64,000 bases of DNA from Paenibacillus terrigena DSM 21567 (GCF_000374845.1 NZ_KB895426.1:1-64000), one strand, 5' to 3'. Positions 25,940 to 35,498 are shown, counted from the stretch's first letter. The notes: a model not told the origin generated them from the letters alone. Numbers and translations are program-made.

Positions 25940-26621
25940 GGTTATTGATGTTCATAAACGATTTCGTGGACGCAAAGTATTGAACGGTGTCTCCTTCACC
26001 GCGGAGAAAGGGCAGATTACATGCCTGATCGGCATCAATGGAGCGGGCAAATCGACGATACTTAAGGCAATTATGGGTCTTACACCGCTGAAGAGCGGTA
26101 TGATTCGAATTGATGATGCGCCTGTTGGGCCGGCGATGTATGAGAAGGTTGCTTTCGTACCCGATCACCTAACGACACCAACCGGGATGAGATTGTCGGA
26201 GGGCATCCAGTTCATGAAGGATTTCTATCGGAATTGGAATGACGTTCGTGCAAATGAATTATTGGCGTTCTTTAAGTTGGATCGGACGGAGCGTGTGGGT
26301 AACCTGTCTAAAGGGATGGCAGCGAAGTACAGCCTATTACTCGGTTTATCGCAGGACACGGACTACATCTTAATGGATGAGCCGTTCTCAGGGATTGATA
26401 TGTTCAGCCGCGAGATTATTGCGGAAGTCTTCTCAACGGATCTTATCGAGGATCGTGGGGTACTTCTAACCACGCATGAAATTGATGACATGGAGCATTT
26501 GATCGATCAAGCAGTACTGCTTCAGAATGGTTCGGTTCAGCTTGCCTTTGATTGCGAGGAAATGCGTACGACGGAAGGGAAGTCCGTCATTGATGTGATG
26601 AGGGAGGTGTATACGGGATGA
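25932..26621 (+). CDS. ABC transporter ATP-binding protein
   Basis: A 229-residue ATPase with Walker A GINGAGKST, signature LSKGMAAKYSLL and Walker B ILMDEPFSGID. The degenerate signature LSKGM is common in YtrB/BcrA-type exporters. The start at 25932 lies within the end of the GntR gene (translational coupling); longer frames overlap that gene. With the next gene it forms a transporter possibly involved in envelope-stress or antibiotic response, as in YtrBCDEF. Confidence 0.92.
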   Translation: MIEVIDVHKRFRGRKVLNGVSFTAEKGQITCLIGINGAGKSTILKAIMGLTPLKSGMIRIDDAPVGPAMYEKVAFVPDHLTTPTGMRLSEGIQFMKDFYRNWNDVRANELLAFFKLDRTERVGNLSKGMAAKYSLLLGLSQDTDYILMDEPFSGIDMFSREIIAEVFSTDLIEDRGVLLTTHEIDDMEHLIDQAVLLQNGSVQLAFDCEEMRTTEGKSVIDVMREVYTG

Positions 26622-27445
26622 ATCGGTATTTGAAATTGGTCAACATGGAAATTCATCGCTTCCGGTATATTCTCGCTTCCTTAATGGTGGTAACGCTGCT
26701 GTCCCAGTGCGGATCGTTGATTTGGACGATCCAGCGTGTCGTATCAGCCAAGGAGAAAGGGCTTACCCAAGCGGAGGTCGGATTTGCCATTCCTAAATTC
26801 CTTTCGTTCCCATGGGCCATCGTGAATACAAAAGTGTGGTTCATCCTGCCGATTTTGCTGAGCATTACCGTGCTGGTCTTGTATTCAATGATCATCTGGT
26901 ACCGCGATTGGTTCGGTCGGTCGACGTTCATTTATCGGCTGCTGATGCTGCCATCGGCGAGATGGGTACTCTATGTATCTAAGCTGACAGCTATTTTGAC
27001 CTTTGTATTTAGTATGATTGCTTTCCAATTGGTATTGTTGGTTGGAGAGAATATGCTCTTTAAAACGATCGTGCCGGCTGGTATGCGAACGGATTCGACT
27101 TTCGTTGAAGCGAGTACGATAATTCCTGTGCTGGACACGTTGTTACCAAAGCAATTTGAGCAATTCATCTATTCCTATGGACTAGGGATTATCGGCGTCA
27201 TCGTCATATTTACAGCGGTTCTACTTGAGCGAAGCTACCGGCGCTTAGGCATTCTGTATGCAATTGGTTATTCCGCGGCATGTGTGGGTGTGATTCTTTC
27301 CCCATTCATCCTAGGTCTGGACCGTTCGAACAGTTATTGGTATCCGAGTGAAATCTATACGATGGAGCTAGCTGCTTGCCTCCTTATCTCTGTAATCTCG
27401 GTTTGTCTTGGATTCTGGCTTCTTCGCAAGAAGATTACGGTATAA
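26618..27445 (+). CDS. ABC transporter membrane protein
   Basis: A 275-residue protein with about six hydrophobic segments (the first at ~15-35, the last at ~250-270). It overlaps the ATPase gene by four bases (ATGA) and so is its membrane partner. A positively charged tail ends the protein. No specific permease subfamily was recognised; it resembles ABC-2-like exporter subunits. Confidence 0.82.
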   Translation: MNRYLKLVNMEIHRFRYILASLMVVTLLSQCGSLIWTIQRVVSAKEKGLTQAEVGFAIPKFLSFPWAIVNTKVWFILPILLSITVLVLYSMIIWYRDWFGRSTFIYRLLMLPSARWVLYVSKLTAILTFVFSMIAFQLVLLVGENMLFKTIVPAGMRTDSTFVEASTIIPVLDTLLPKQFEQFIYSYGLGIIGVIVIFTAVLLERSYRRLGILYAIGYSAACVGVILSPFILGLDRSNSYWYPSEIYTMELAACLLISVISVCLGFWLLRKKITV

Positions 27446-27458
27446 AGGAGGGATTACG

Positions 27459-28676
27459 ATGAAACGTTATTTACTATCGATTGTTCTCGGCGTCTGTACG
27501 CTTGGCATATTGTGTACGTATTATACTTATGGCGCAGCGGATCATTTGCCTGAATATAAGCTGACGACGGTTCAAGGAGATCCGAAAGAGGGAGCAGACC
27601 TAGAACTTTCCGGTAATTATGATGGAAGAATGCATACGGAATCATTGGTCGTTAACGGGAATGGAAGCAAGTATCGGAGTCGAGAGACCCTGCGTGATCA
27701 GATTCTAGGTGCGCGTTCATGGGTATATAACAATAAGGAGATGGAACAATGGGTACGCGACCACCGGCAGTTCATGCGCGGCAAGGACCAAACCGAAGGT
27801 TTCTATAAGGATGATGAATGGTTGGTTTATGTGAAGGTGAAGAGTCCATTGGGACGTGTTAATCAGAAGGAAGTTGAATTAAGTGTGGAGCGATTGAATC
27901 TCAAAACCGATGAGGTTCAGCAATACACAACACAAATCCCTGTCAAGTCTGATTCTAGTAATTTCACCAATGTGGTTGATGTACAGCGAATCAAAGATCA
28001 GCTTCATGTACTTGCTTCACAGGATACGGATAAATCTATTCAATATTTTGACTATATGCTGAACTTTGAGAGTGGTGCCTTCATCCAGGGGGAACAAATT
28101 ACGCATTGGAATAATACGAACAAAGATATAGAGTTTGATTATGATATCCTCTACAATGCAGGGGATCCGAGCGGGTATGCTGTGTTTAAGGTGCAAGAGA
28201 ATAAAGTCAAATCAAGGGGAGAGAATTCTTATTCTTTTGAACCAAGTGGGGTGCATCTCTATGTTTACTCGTATCAATCAGGGAAACTATCGGCCTTGCC
28301 AGATCCGAAGCAGATTCTTATTCACGGAACCGTCTACGGACATACGGGTGAAGTCCTGAATTATGTCAATGTCGATAAAAATGCCGTTCATCTCTCGCGT
28401 TACAATCTCTCTACAGGTCAAGAAGAGCGGGATTATGCCACAATTAAGGCTACAGAGCTAGACGCAGCAGAGATTCTAACGGCTAATCTATTCGAGGATC
28501 GAGTCTATGTTTTGATGAAAAAGGGTGTAACTCCGCTTATTGCTGCGCTGGATGTATCTAATGGAAAAGTGCTTTATGTAGGTGAAACGGCGCTTGAAGG
28601 ATCTGCATTGGATCGTGAAAAAGAAATGAAGTTGTTAAATCTCTATAATATAAATATAACCAAGACCACTTCTTAG
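27459..28676 (+). CDS. Exported or membrane-anchored protein of unknown function in the ABC operon
   Basis: A 405-residue product starting MKRYLLSIVLGV, with one N-terminal hydrophobic segment to about residue 25 and an otherwise soluble, strand-rich exterior part. AAAGGAGG precedes the ATG at 27459, 13 bases after the permease stop. No enzymatic motif was seen; alternating beta-type segments could suggest a propeller-like or beta-rich fold. As part of the same operon it may be an extracellular accessory of the exporter. Confidence 0.65.
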   Translation: MKRYLLSIVLGVCTLGILCTYYTYGAADHLPEYKLTTVQGDPKEGADLELSGNYDGRMHTESLVVNGNGSKYRSRETLRDQILGARSWVYNNKEMEQWVRDHRQFMRGKDQTEGFYKDDEWLVYVKVKSPLGRVNQKEVELSVERLNLKTDEVQQYTTQIPVKSDSSNFTNVVDVQRIKDQLHVLASQDTDKSIQYFDYMLNFESGAFIQGEQITHWNNTNKDIEFDYDILYNAGDPSGYAVFKVQENKVKSRGENSYSFEPSGVHLYVYSYQSGKLSALPDPKQILIHGTVYGHTGEVLNYVNVDKNAVHLSRYNLSTGQEERDYATIKATELDAAEILTANLFEDRVYVLMKKGVTPLIAALDVSNGKVLYVGETALEGSALDREKEMKLLNLYNINITKTTS

Positions 28677-28693
28677 AAAAGAGGTACAGCCCG

Positions 28694-28966
28694 ATGGATC
28701 GAACGATGAGCTTTGGGCATAAGATCGAGATATTAAAAGGGTTAGAGACGTACGGGTATCAAGTAGCACATTATATGCTGCAGGAAGAGGACCTTGCGTT
28801 AGATGCAGTCAAATTAGCTCTACTGGAGATCAGTGCGAAGGATGAGTTTTTCACAGAAGAAGTCTCCTCGCAACGAGCACAATGGCGCAAATTGGTTATG
28901 CGTCACGCGATCCACTTGAAGCAGACATGGTTAGTCGCGAAGCAGCGGAATCCTATTCTGAATTAG
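28694..28966 (+). CDS. Small helical protein of unknown function
   Basis: A 90-residue, mostly helical and charged protein (IEILKGLETYGYQVAHYML...). It follows the unknown secreted protein by 17 bases with an AAAGAGGT site, so it belongs to the same operon. The GYQVAHYMLQEEDLALDAVKLAL stretch loosely recalls region 2 of ECF sigma factors, but no region 4 is present; I would not call it a sigma factor. Confidence 0.6.
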   Translation: MDRTMSFGHKIEILKGLETYGYQVAHYMLQEEDLALDAVKLALLEISAKDEFFTEEVSSQRAQWRKLVMRHAIHLKQTWLVAKQRNPILN

Positions 28967-29049
28967 GGTGATTTTTAACCCTTGATAAGTTGGATGAGAG
29001 AAAGACGCCCAAAAAGAAGTTAAAAATGGCTACTAAAGTCTATCGTTCC

Positions 29050-29077
29050 CGCCTGTCTGACGACAGGCGTTTTTTTA
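29050..29077 (+). terminator. Terminator of the GntR-ABC operon
   Basis: A perfect 8-bp stem, CGCCTGTC/GACAGGCG, with a four-base loop and eight Ts. Confidence 0.93.
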
Positions 29078-29137
29078 TATAATGGAAGAGAAATGGAAGC
29101 GATATCTTCGCTAGAAATAGAGCAGGAGGGATCAGGG

Positions 29138-31420
29138 ATGTCCGATCTGAAACAAACACCTACAACAGAACAACAGGATGTGATTCAGTACGTCAAAAAT
29201 AACGGAGGCCCAACACTGGGCTACTCGACAGCATCAGGCGTCTCCATATTGGAGCAAGACGGACTATTTTTCAAGGATTTAAGCAAAGATGGGACACTCG
29301 ATAAATATGAAGATTGGCGGTTGTCTGCTGATGAGCGGGCAAAGGACCTTGCTTCCAAAATGGCGATCGAACAAATCGCGGGACTCATGCTATACAGTAG
29401 ACACCAATCGATTCCTGCCGTAAGCACGGGGTGGTTCGCCAGCACGTATGGCGGTAAAACTTACGAAGAGAGCTGTGCGAAGCCTTGGGAGCTGACGGAT
29501 GAGCAGATCGGGTTCCTGGCAAAGGATCATCTCCGTCATGTACTCGTCACGAGTGTGGAGAGTCCGGAAGTCGCGGCGCGTTGGAGCAACAAGGTGCAAG
29601 CATTCGCCGAAGGAACGGACTTTGGTATTCCGGCGAATAACAGCTCGGACCCAAGACATAGCTCGGATGCGAACTCCGAATTTAATGCGGGAGCCGGCGG
29701 TCATATCTCGATGTGGCCAGAGACCCTAGGACTTGCAGCGACGTTCACCCCTGAGATTACGCGTCAATTCGGGGAAATCGCAGCGAAGGAGTATCGCGCC
29801 CTTGGACTAGCAACAGCGCTCTCGCCGCAAATCGATATTGCAACAGATCCGCGTTGGTTCCGGTTCACAGGCACATTCGGGGAAGATTCCAAGCTGACGA
29901 CGGATCTGGCACGTGCGTATGTCGATGGCTTCCAAACTTCAACCGGGGATCAAGAGATAGAGGGCGGCTGGGGCTACAATAGCGTAAACGCGATGGTAAA
30001 GCACTGGCCAGGGGGCGGCTCCGGCGAAGGTGGTCGGGATGCGCACTACGGCTGCGGTAAGTATGCGGTGTACCCGGGAAATAACTTTGATGAGCATTTG
30101 ATTCCGTTTACGGATGGCGCTTTCAAGCTGGATGGGAAGACGGATAAGGCTTCTGCCGTGATGCCGTATTACACCGTTTCAGTGGATCAAGATCCAGTGA
30201 ATGGCGAGAATGTAGGGAACTCGTACAGCAAGTATCTCGTGACCGATTTGCTCCGTGAGAAATATGGGTATGACGGTGTTGTCTGCACAGATTGGCTTAT
30301 TACAGCAGATGAGTCCAGCAGTAAGGATTCGTTCCTCAGCGGTAAGCCATGGGGTGTTGAAGAATTGAGCGTCGCCGAACGTCATTATAAGTTGCTCATG
30401 GCTGGCGTGGATCAATTCGGGGGCAATAACGAGATTGAACCCGTGCTGGAAGCCTATCACATGGGCGTTGCCGAGCATGGCGAAGATTATATGCGTGAGC
30501 GGTTTGAAAAGTCGGCGGTTCGTCTGCTTCGGAATATTTTCCAATTGGGGCTGTTCGAGAACCCATACTTGGACGTAGAAGAGAGTACGCATATCGTCGG
30601 CAATCCGGCATTCATGGAAGCGGGCTATGAAGCGCAGCTGAAATCGATTGTTATGCTGAAAAATAAGAATCAAGTGCTCCCGGTGCAGCCGAAGAGCAAG
30701 GTCTATATACCGAAGCGTTATTTGCCAGTGGGCAAAGATTGGTTCGGGTTCCCAACGCCGGAATCGCTCAAACATCCTGTGAATTTGGAGATTGTGGAGA
30801 AATATTTCCACGTCACCGAGAACCCGGATGAAGCGGATTTCGCGATCGTGTTCATTTGCAGCCCGAACTCGGGCACCGGGTATAGCCAGGAAGATGCAGA
30901 TCAAGGCGGAAATGGGTATGTGCCGATCAGTCTGCAATATCGGACGTACACGGCCGGACACGGTCGGGCACAGAGTCTTGCAGGGGATGCGCGTGATAGC
31001 GATGTGCTGAACCGTTCGTATCTTGGCAAGAGCGTAACGCCGCATAATACGACGGATCTCGATAGTGTTCTGGAGACTAAGGCGAAGATGAAGGGCAAGC
31101 CGGTCATCGTGTCGATGACTTTAACGAATCCGACGATCGTCGCTGAATTCGAGTCGGAAGTGGATGCGATCATCGCGAACTTCGGTGTACAGGATCAAGC
31201 GATTATGGAAATTGTGTCAGGTGCGGTCGAACCTACCGCGCTACTCCCAATGCAGATGCCAGCTAACATGAAGACCGTCGAGGAACAGTTCGAGGATGTC
31301 GCGCATGATATGGACTGCCATGTGGACTCGGTGAATCGTGTCTATGACTTCGCGTTTGGATTGAATTGGAGCGGTGTGATTGAGGATACGCGTACGGCGA
31401 AATATAAGAAAGTGAAGTAA
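29138..31420 (+). CDS. Glycoside hydrolase family 3 (beta-glucosidase-like)
   Basis: A 760-residue intracellular enzyme. ATG at 29138 follows AGGAGGGATCAGGG; an upstream ATG at 29093 lacks such a site. The N-terminal barrel carries GTFGEDSKLTTDLARAYVDGFQ and KHWPGGGSGEGGRD, and the nucleophile is probably Asp385 in VVCTDWL. A C-terminal alpha/beta sandwich runs from about 480, with SIVMLKNKNQVLPV at the domain junction. Substrate is unknown; the GEGGRDAHYG loop is longer than in common beta-glucosidases. It is a single gene with its own terminator. Confidence 0.9.
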   Translation: MSDLKQTPTTEQQDVIQYVKNNGGPTLGYSTASGVSILEQDGLFFKDLSKDGTLDKYEDWRLSADERAKDLASKMAIEQIAGLMLYSRHQSIPAVSTGWFASTYGGKTYEESCAKPWELTDEQIGFLAKDHLRHVLVTSVESPEVAARWSNKVQAFAEGTDFGIPANNSSDPRHSSDANSEFNAGAGGHISMWPETLGLAATFTPEITRQFGEIAAKEYRALGLATALSPQIDIATDPRWFRFTGTFGEDSKLTTDLARAYVDGFQTSTGDQEIEGGWGYNSVNAMVKHWPGGGSGEGGRDAHYGCGKYAVYPGNNFDEHLIPFTDGAFKLDGKTDKASAVMPYYTVSVDQDPVNGENVGNSYSKYLVTDLLREKYGYDGVVCTDWLITADESSSKDSFLSGKPWGVEELSVAERHYKLLMAGVDQFGGNNEIEPVLEAYHMGVAEHGEDYMRERFEKSAVRLLRNIFQLGLFENPYLDVEESTHIVGNPAFMEAGYEAQLKSIVMLKNKNQVLPVQPKSKVYIPKRYLPVGKDWFGFPTPESLKHPVNLEIVEKYFHVTENPDEADFAIVFICSPNSGTGYSQEDADQGGNGYVPISLQYRTYTAGHGRAQSLAGDARDSDVLNRSYLGKSVTPHNTTDLDSVLETKAKMKGKPVIVSMTLTNPTIVAEFESEVDAIIANFGVQDQAIMEIVSGAVEPTALLPMQMPANMKTVEEQFEDVAHDMDCHVDSVNRVYDFAFGLNWSGVIEDTRTAKYKKVK

Positions 31421-31435
31421 GTGATGTGTATAAGA

Positions 31436-31468
31436 GGCCCTTATTCCGTGATGGAATAGGGGCTTTTT
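31436..31468 (+). terminator. Terminator of the GH3 gene
   Basis: GCCCTTATTCC pairs with GGAATAGGGGC and is followed by TTTTT, 16 bases after the stop. Confidence 0.88.
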
Positions 31469-31501
31469 ATGTGTGGTGTGCTGAGATAGGGTGGCGGCAG
31501 G

Positions 31502-31730
31502 AATAACTGCGTTTTCGCAGTTAATTTGAGCGAATGGAGGTGGCGCGTAGGGAATAACTGCTTTATAGCAGTTATTTTAGGAAGAGCGAGCTGGTTTGTC
31601 GTAAATAACTGCGATAAAGCAGTTAATTCGATTCAAATAGCGCGGGTGGTGCCCAAATAGATGCAAAATAGCAGTTATTTCTCTATTTGAGCCGGAAGGT
31701 CGCTCGAATAACTGCTTAAAAGCAGTTATG
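31502..31730. repeat. Five AATAACTGC-loop-GCAGTTAT hairpins at ~51-bp steps with unrelated spacers
   Basis: Hairpins start near 31502, 31552, 31603, 31655 and 31706. The 9-bp arms are conserved (the fourth is degenerate), the 5-6-base loops differ, and the ~27-base spacers share no obvious sequence. The same hairpin forms the tandem array at 37903-38270. Nothing else is recognised in this 456-base gap. Confidence 0.9.
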
Positions 31731-31876
31731 TTCCAAAGTAATGGTTCGACATACCCAAGGTTCAAAGAGTTTTCGGTCTTTCTTTCTTGCTTATACAGGA
31801 ACTAGAGGGAATATGAGGAATTAAGTAAGAGTACAACTGAAATATGAGCTAGGTGTAGGAGAAGGAGTGTGCAGCA

Positions 31877-33340
31877 ATGATCATGACCGAAATGAACCAA
31901 GCATTACAAGGAATTCGTCCATTTATTGAGCAGCAGATGAAATTGTGGAACGTGCCCGGTCTTGCGGTCGCGGTAATCAAAGATCAAGAAATCATCATGA
32001 CTGAGGGTTTCGGTTATCGGGACGTGGAAGCGGGATTAGAGGTCAAGCCAGAGACGTTGTTCGCGATTGGTTCGACGACCAAGGCTTTTACAGCAGTGGC
32101 TGCCGGCATTCTTGTCGATGAAGGAAAGATAGACTTAGATGTACCAGTAAAGCAATATTTGCCACACTTTAAAATGTATGATTCGCTCGCAACCGAACGG
32201 GTCACGCTTCGAGATATGTTATGTCATCGTACAGGGCTGCCAAGGCATGAACTGATGCACTATAATTCTTCCTTTACTCGAGAAGAAGTTATTGAACGTT
32301 TACAGTACTTGGAGCCGAATCAAGATTTTCGTTCAGGTTGGCAGTATCAGAATATTATGTATATGATCGTAGGTTATGTCGTAGGGCAGCGCCTAGGAAC
32401 AACATGGGAGCAAGCTGTTCAAGACAAGATCTTGAATCCATTGCAGATGAATGTAAGTAACTTTTCAGTGGAATATTCCCAAAAACAACCGAATTATGCT
32501 TTACCCTATATGGATCAAGGAGATATGCTTCAACGTATTCCATTCCGGAACATTGACCTGATGGGGCCTGCTGGGTCGATCAATTCGAATCTTATGGATA
32601 TGGCGAAATGGGTAATGCTTCTACTCAATAAAGGCGTGCATCAAGGACAACAGATTATTTCAGAAAGTAGCTTAGCAGAAGTGTTCAAGCCTCATATGCC
32701 TACGGATTCGTGGATCACAAAAGAAACTCCGATGTCTTGTTATAGCCTTGGTTGGTCTATTGAACCGTATCGAGGTCACCAAGTGCTTCATCATGGAGGT
32801 GGTATCGATGGTTTTACGGCGGAGGTAGCCTTCTCACCAGATGAGAATATGGGTATCGTAATATTCGCTAATAAAAACGGTAGCCCACTTCCTTTGATAT
32901 TACGTCATAATCTATTTGATCGGCTGCTGGGGTTGGATGAGATCGATTGGAGCGGTAGAATACGCGGTACAGGAAAAGAAAATGAAACAGAGAATCAAGA
33001 TGAAACGCATCAGCCTGAAGAAGAAGCGAAGGAACAAATAAGTGCCAATGAACCAGAGAACCTGACGCATCAACTGCACGAATACATAGGTACCTATGAG
33101 CATCCGGGATATGGGGAACTGGTTATAGAAATGATCGAGAATAATCTTCAAGTCACATTTAATTCAATCCAACTGACGCTTAACCGCGTGAAAAATCATG
33201 CGTTCGAACTGGAATATAAGTCATTCCAACTCAAGACGCCGGCTACTTTCCATTCGGATGTTAATGATCAGATCGTTCGTGTAGCCATTAAAATGCAGCT
33301 AGAACCCGGCACAAAAGATATAGAGTTCGTGAAGAAGTAG
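31877..33340 (+). CDS. Serine hydrolase, beta-lactamase class C/PBP4*-like
   Basis: A 487-residue protein with the SxxK motif Ser66-TTK69 in AIGSTTKAF, the tyrosine motif YQN (~156) and a late HHGGGIDG in the place of KTG. These define the class C/esterase-like serine hydrolase family, whose members act on D-amino-acid peptides or esters. There is no obvious signal peptide, so a cytoplasmic role is likely. After an acidic linker (~360-395, Glu-rich) a C-terminal lipocalin-like domain follows. The start has AGGAGAAGGAG upstream. Confidence 0.88.
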   Translation: MIMTEMNQALQGIRPFIEQQMKLWNVPGLAVAVIKDQEIIMTEGFGYRDVEAGLEVKPETLFAIGSTTKAFTAVAAGILVDEGKIDLDVPVKQYLPHFKMYDSLATERVTLRDMLCHRTGLPRHELMHYNSSFTREEVIERLQYLEPNQDFRSGWQYQNIMYMIVGYVVGQRLGTTWEQAVQDKILNPLQMNVSNFSVEYSQKQPNYALPYMDQGDMLQRIPFRNIDLMGPAGSINSNLMDMAKWVMLLLNKGVHQGQQIISESSLAEVFKPHMPTDSWITKETPMSCYSLGWSIEPYRGHQVLHHGGGIDGFTAEVAFSPDENMGIVIFANKNGSPLPLILRHNLFDRLLGLDEIDWSGRIRGTGKENETENQDETHQPEEEAKEQISANEPENLTHQLHEYIGTYEHPGYGELVIEMIENNLQVTFNSIQLTLNRVKNHAFELEYKSFQLKTPATFHSDVNDQIVRVAIKMQLEPGTKDIEFVKK

Positions 33341-33373
33341 GCTTACATTCGAGTAACAAAGAGGTGAATGGAT

Positions 33374-33889
33374 ATGAGTCAGTTTGGCATATCAGCAATC
33401 CCTTACGAGGACAAGACGCTCCTTCACCAACTCATTCAGCTATATCGGTATGATTCGAGTGAGTTTGATGGGCATGCCTTGACGTCGCACGGGTTGTATC
33501 TATATAAATATTTGGACCATCAATGGACAGACGAATATCGCCGTCCGCTGATTTTTAGAGTAGATGGCGAATTAGCGGGTTTCGCTTTGGTCGCTCTAGG
33601 CGTGCCGAAGGAATTCGTAAAATTAAGCGAAGCAGATGCGACGAACACGATAAACGATTTTTTTATCATGCGGAAGTTCAGAGGCAAGGGGTATGGTAAG
33701 CAAGCGGCATTTGCCATATTCGATCAATTTCCAGGTTCATGGGAAGTCCGCCAAACAGCTGCGAACCTCCCGGCGAATCGCTTCTGGAATCGGGTGATTG
33801 AAGAATATACGAACGGAGCTTATACGGAGAAGGAACTGCATGGGGAAGCATGGCATGGGCCGGTGCAGGTATTTATGACACGTAAGTAG
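33374..33889 (+). CDS. GNAT-family N-acetyltransferase
   Basis: A 171-residue acetyltransferase. The acetyl-CoA loop is MRKFRGKGYGKQAAF (~98-112), preceded by the beta-4 strand with NDFFI. ATG at 33374 is preferred to 33368 since AGAGGTG then sits 8 bases ahead. Substrate unknown. It stands in a run of small enzymes read in the same direction, downstream of the serine hydrolase. Confidence 0.85.
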   Translation: MSQFGISAIPYEDKTLLHQLIQLYRYDSSEFDGHALTSHGLYLYKYLDHQWTDEYRRPLIFRVDGELAGFALVALGVPKEFVKLSEADATNTINDFFIMRKFRGKGYGKQAAFAIFDQFPGSWEVRQTAANLPANRFWNRVIEEYTNGAYTEKELHGEAWHGPVQVFMTRK

Positions 33890-33905
33890 AGGAGCGTTGT
33901 AAACG

Positions 33906-34751
33906 GTGGAAGAACGAAAATCAACCTATAATATTCAGCATTCGAGTATTGGTATGGAAGCCGAGGTCAATCGGTTAAAAGCTCAAGCCCAGATGGGCTG
34001 GGAGAAGGAGTTTCGGAACTTACAATGGTATGGGCTTCAAGATGGCATGAAGGTGTTAGAAGTTGCTTGTGGTCCAGGGTTTATGACAGAGAAGTTAATG
34101 GAGAATCTACCGAATAGCCAGATTACAGCGCTCGATATCGATCAAGGGCTATTAGATCAAGCGAAGGCATTATTGAAGCATGCTTCAGCTGATCACGTTG
34201 AATTCGTTCAAGCCTCTGCATATCACACAGGGCTACCGGATAACGAATATGATTTTGCGATAGCGCGGTTGTTATTCCTTCATTTACATGACCCACTTCA
34301 AGCCGCACAAGAAATAATGCGTGTTCTGAAGCCTGGTGGTACATTGGTGATTATCGATATTGATGATGGCCTATTTGGGGTTATTGAACCGGAAATGGAG
34401 ATTCTACCTTTGATTCTGAGTAAAATAGCGAAGTCACAATCATCTAACGGAGGAAATCGACATATAGGAAGAAGCTTGCCGCGATTGTTAGCCAGCGCTG
34501 GGTATCAAGATGTTGATATGGATGCCGTTATTCAGCATAGTGATCTGCAGGGCCTGGATGGATTTAAGCAGCAGTTTGATAGTGAACGGTTCACCGGATT
34601 TTATAAGCGAGGCATACTCAATGCCATGGAGTTCGAGAACTTGAAGCAATCATACGAGGCTTTTAGCCAGAACACTGATGCTTATGCCATGATGGTGTTT
34701 CTGATGGCGTGTGGGACGAAACAGAAATCAACTATAGTAACAACGGGTTGA
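33906..34751 (+). CDS. Class I SAM-dependent methyltransferase
   Basis: A 281-residue protein from a GTG start. The SAM-binding motif I reads VLEVACGPGFMT (~51-62), motif II ALDIDQGLL (~77-85) and motif post-I/III includes RVLKPGGTLVIIDID (~139-153). The substrate is unknown; members of this type methylate small molecules or quinones. It starts 16 bases after the GNAT gene and is probably co-transcribed with it. Confidence 0.88.
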   Translation: MEERKSTYNIQHSSIGMEAEVNRLKAQAQMGWEKEFRNLQWYGLQDGMKVLEVACGPGFMTEKLMENLPNSQITALDIDQGLLDQAKALLKHASADHVEFVQASAYHTGLPDNEYDFAIARLLFLHLHDPLQAAQEIMRVLKPGGTLVIIDIDDGLFGVIEPEMEILPLILSKIAKSQSSNGGNRHIGRSLPRLLASAGYQDVDMDAVIQHSDLQGLDGFKQQFDSERFTGFYKRGILNAMEFENLKQSYEAFSQNTDAYAMMVFLMACGTKQKSTIVTTG

Positions 34752-34832
34752 ACATTCTGCGGGGTTGATTATTTTTGAAGGCTTTGTTATTTTTATCGGA
34801 CAATTATTGACGTGACAGGATGGTGGAGAACA

Positions 34833-35357
34833 ATGTCTGAGCAGGTGTATTTAATCAAACCGACGGTAGAGTTAGAGGAAGCTTATATAGATTTTTATCA
34901 GGATTGGATCGTAAGTGGAGAGAGTATGGTCCCATGGGTGATTAGCAAGGATCCATCCGATTTCCAAGAGCTGGTGCTATTTCAGACGGAGCGTGAGAAG
35001 GGTGAGAACTTGCCTGATAACTGGGTGCCGGATTCTACGTATTGGCTCGTTTCCGAGCAGAATAAGGTCATCGGAGCTGTGAACATTAGACATGAACTGA
35101 ACGAAAGACTGTTTCAATCCGGCGGTCACATTGGTTATGGCATTCGTCCTTCCGAACGACAGAAGGGTTATGCGACCAAGCTTTTGGCTCTTGCACTTCA
35201 CCAAACCAAGGAACTGGGGATCTCGAAAGCTCTTGTTGTCTGTGATGCGACGAATATTGGGTCGGAGCGAACAATTCGTAATAACGGTGGAATTGAAGAT
35301 ACGAATTTCGTAGAGGAAGACGGCAATGTTTTGAAAAGATTCTGGATCACAATCTAG
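34833..35357 (+). CDS. GNAT-family N-acetyltransferase (RimJ/RimL-like)
   Basis: A 174-residue acetyltransferase with acetyl-CoA loop RPSERQKGYATKLL (~112-125) and the conserved N-E-aromatic-type C-terminal part (CDATNIGSERTIRNNGG). ATG at 34833 follows GGTGGAGAAC. Similarity to small-molecule or antibiotic-type GNATs is generic; substrate unknown. Confidence 0.86.
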   Translation: MSEQVYLIKPTVELEEAYIDFYQDWIVSGESMVPWVISKDPSDFQELVLFQTEREKGENLPDNWVPDSTYWLVSEQNKVIGAVNIRHELNERLFQSGGHIGYGIRPSERQKGYATKLLALALHQTKELGISKALVVCDATNIGSERTIRNNGGIEDTNFVEEDGNVLKRFWITI

Positions 35358-35360
35358 AGC

Positions 35361-35474
35361 ACGACGTATTTGCGAAAAGGTGTGGATCGGACGCTGGTTA
35401 ATGATCATGGTGATACCCCCTATGATGTGTGTGTTAAACAAGGGCACCTAGAGTTAGCATTACTCTTCAAATAA
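35361..35474 (+). pseudogene. Ankyrin-repeat gene fragment
   Basis: In one frame, translation gives GVDRTLVNDHGDTPYD followed by VCVKQGHLELALLFK and a stop at 35472. This has the DxxGxTPxDxAxxxGHxEL pattern of an ankyrin repeat, but no start codon precedes it. It lies just upstream of an intact ankyrin-like gene and is probably the end of a decayed relative or duplicate. Confidence 0.6.
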
Positions 35475-35498
35475 ATAGAACAGTAAGGGAGATTATTT

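Noticed and set aside
28694-28966. ECF sigma factor region 2 protein
   Set aside because: Only a loose helical resemblance and no region 4 or core-binding motif; left as unknown.
30179-31045. 288-residue minus-strand frame opposite the GH3 gene
   Set aside because: Antisense shadow; no start signal, no family.
31502-31730. CRISPR array (24-bp palindromic repeats with ~27-bp unique spacers)
   Set aside because: Loops of the repeats vary, arms are only 9 bp, there are no cas genes nearby, and the sister array at 37903 has conserved spacers, so these are hairpin repeats, not CRISPR.
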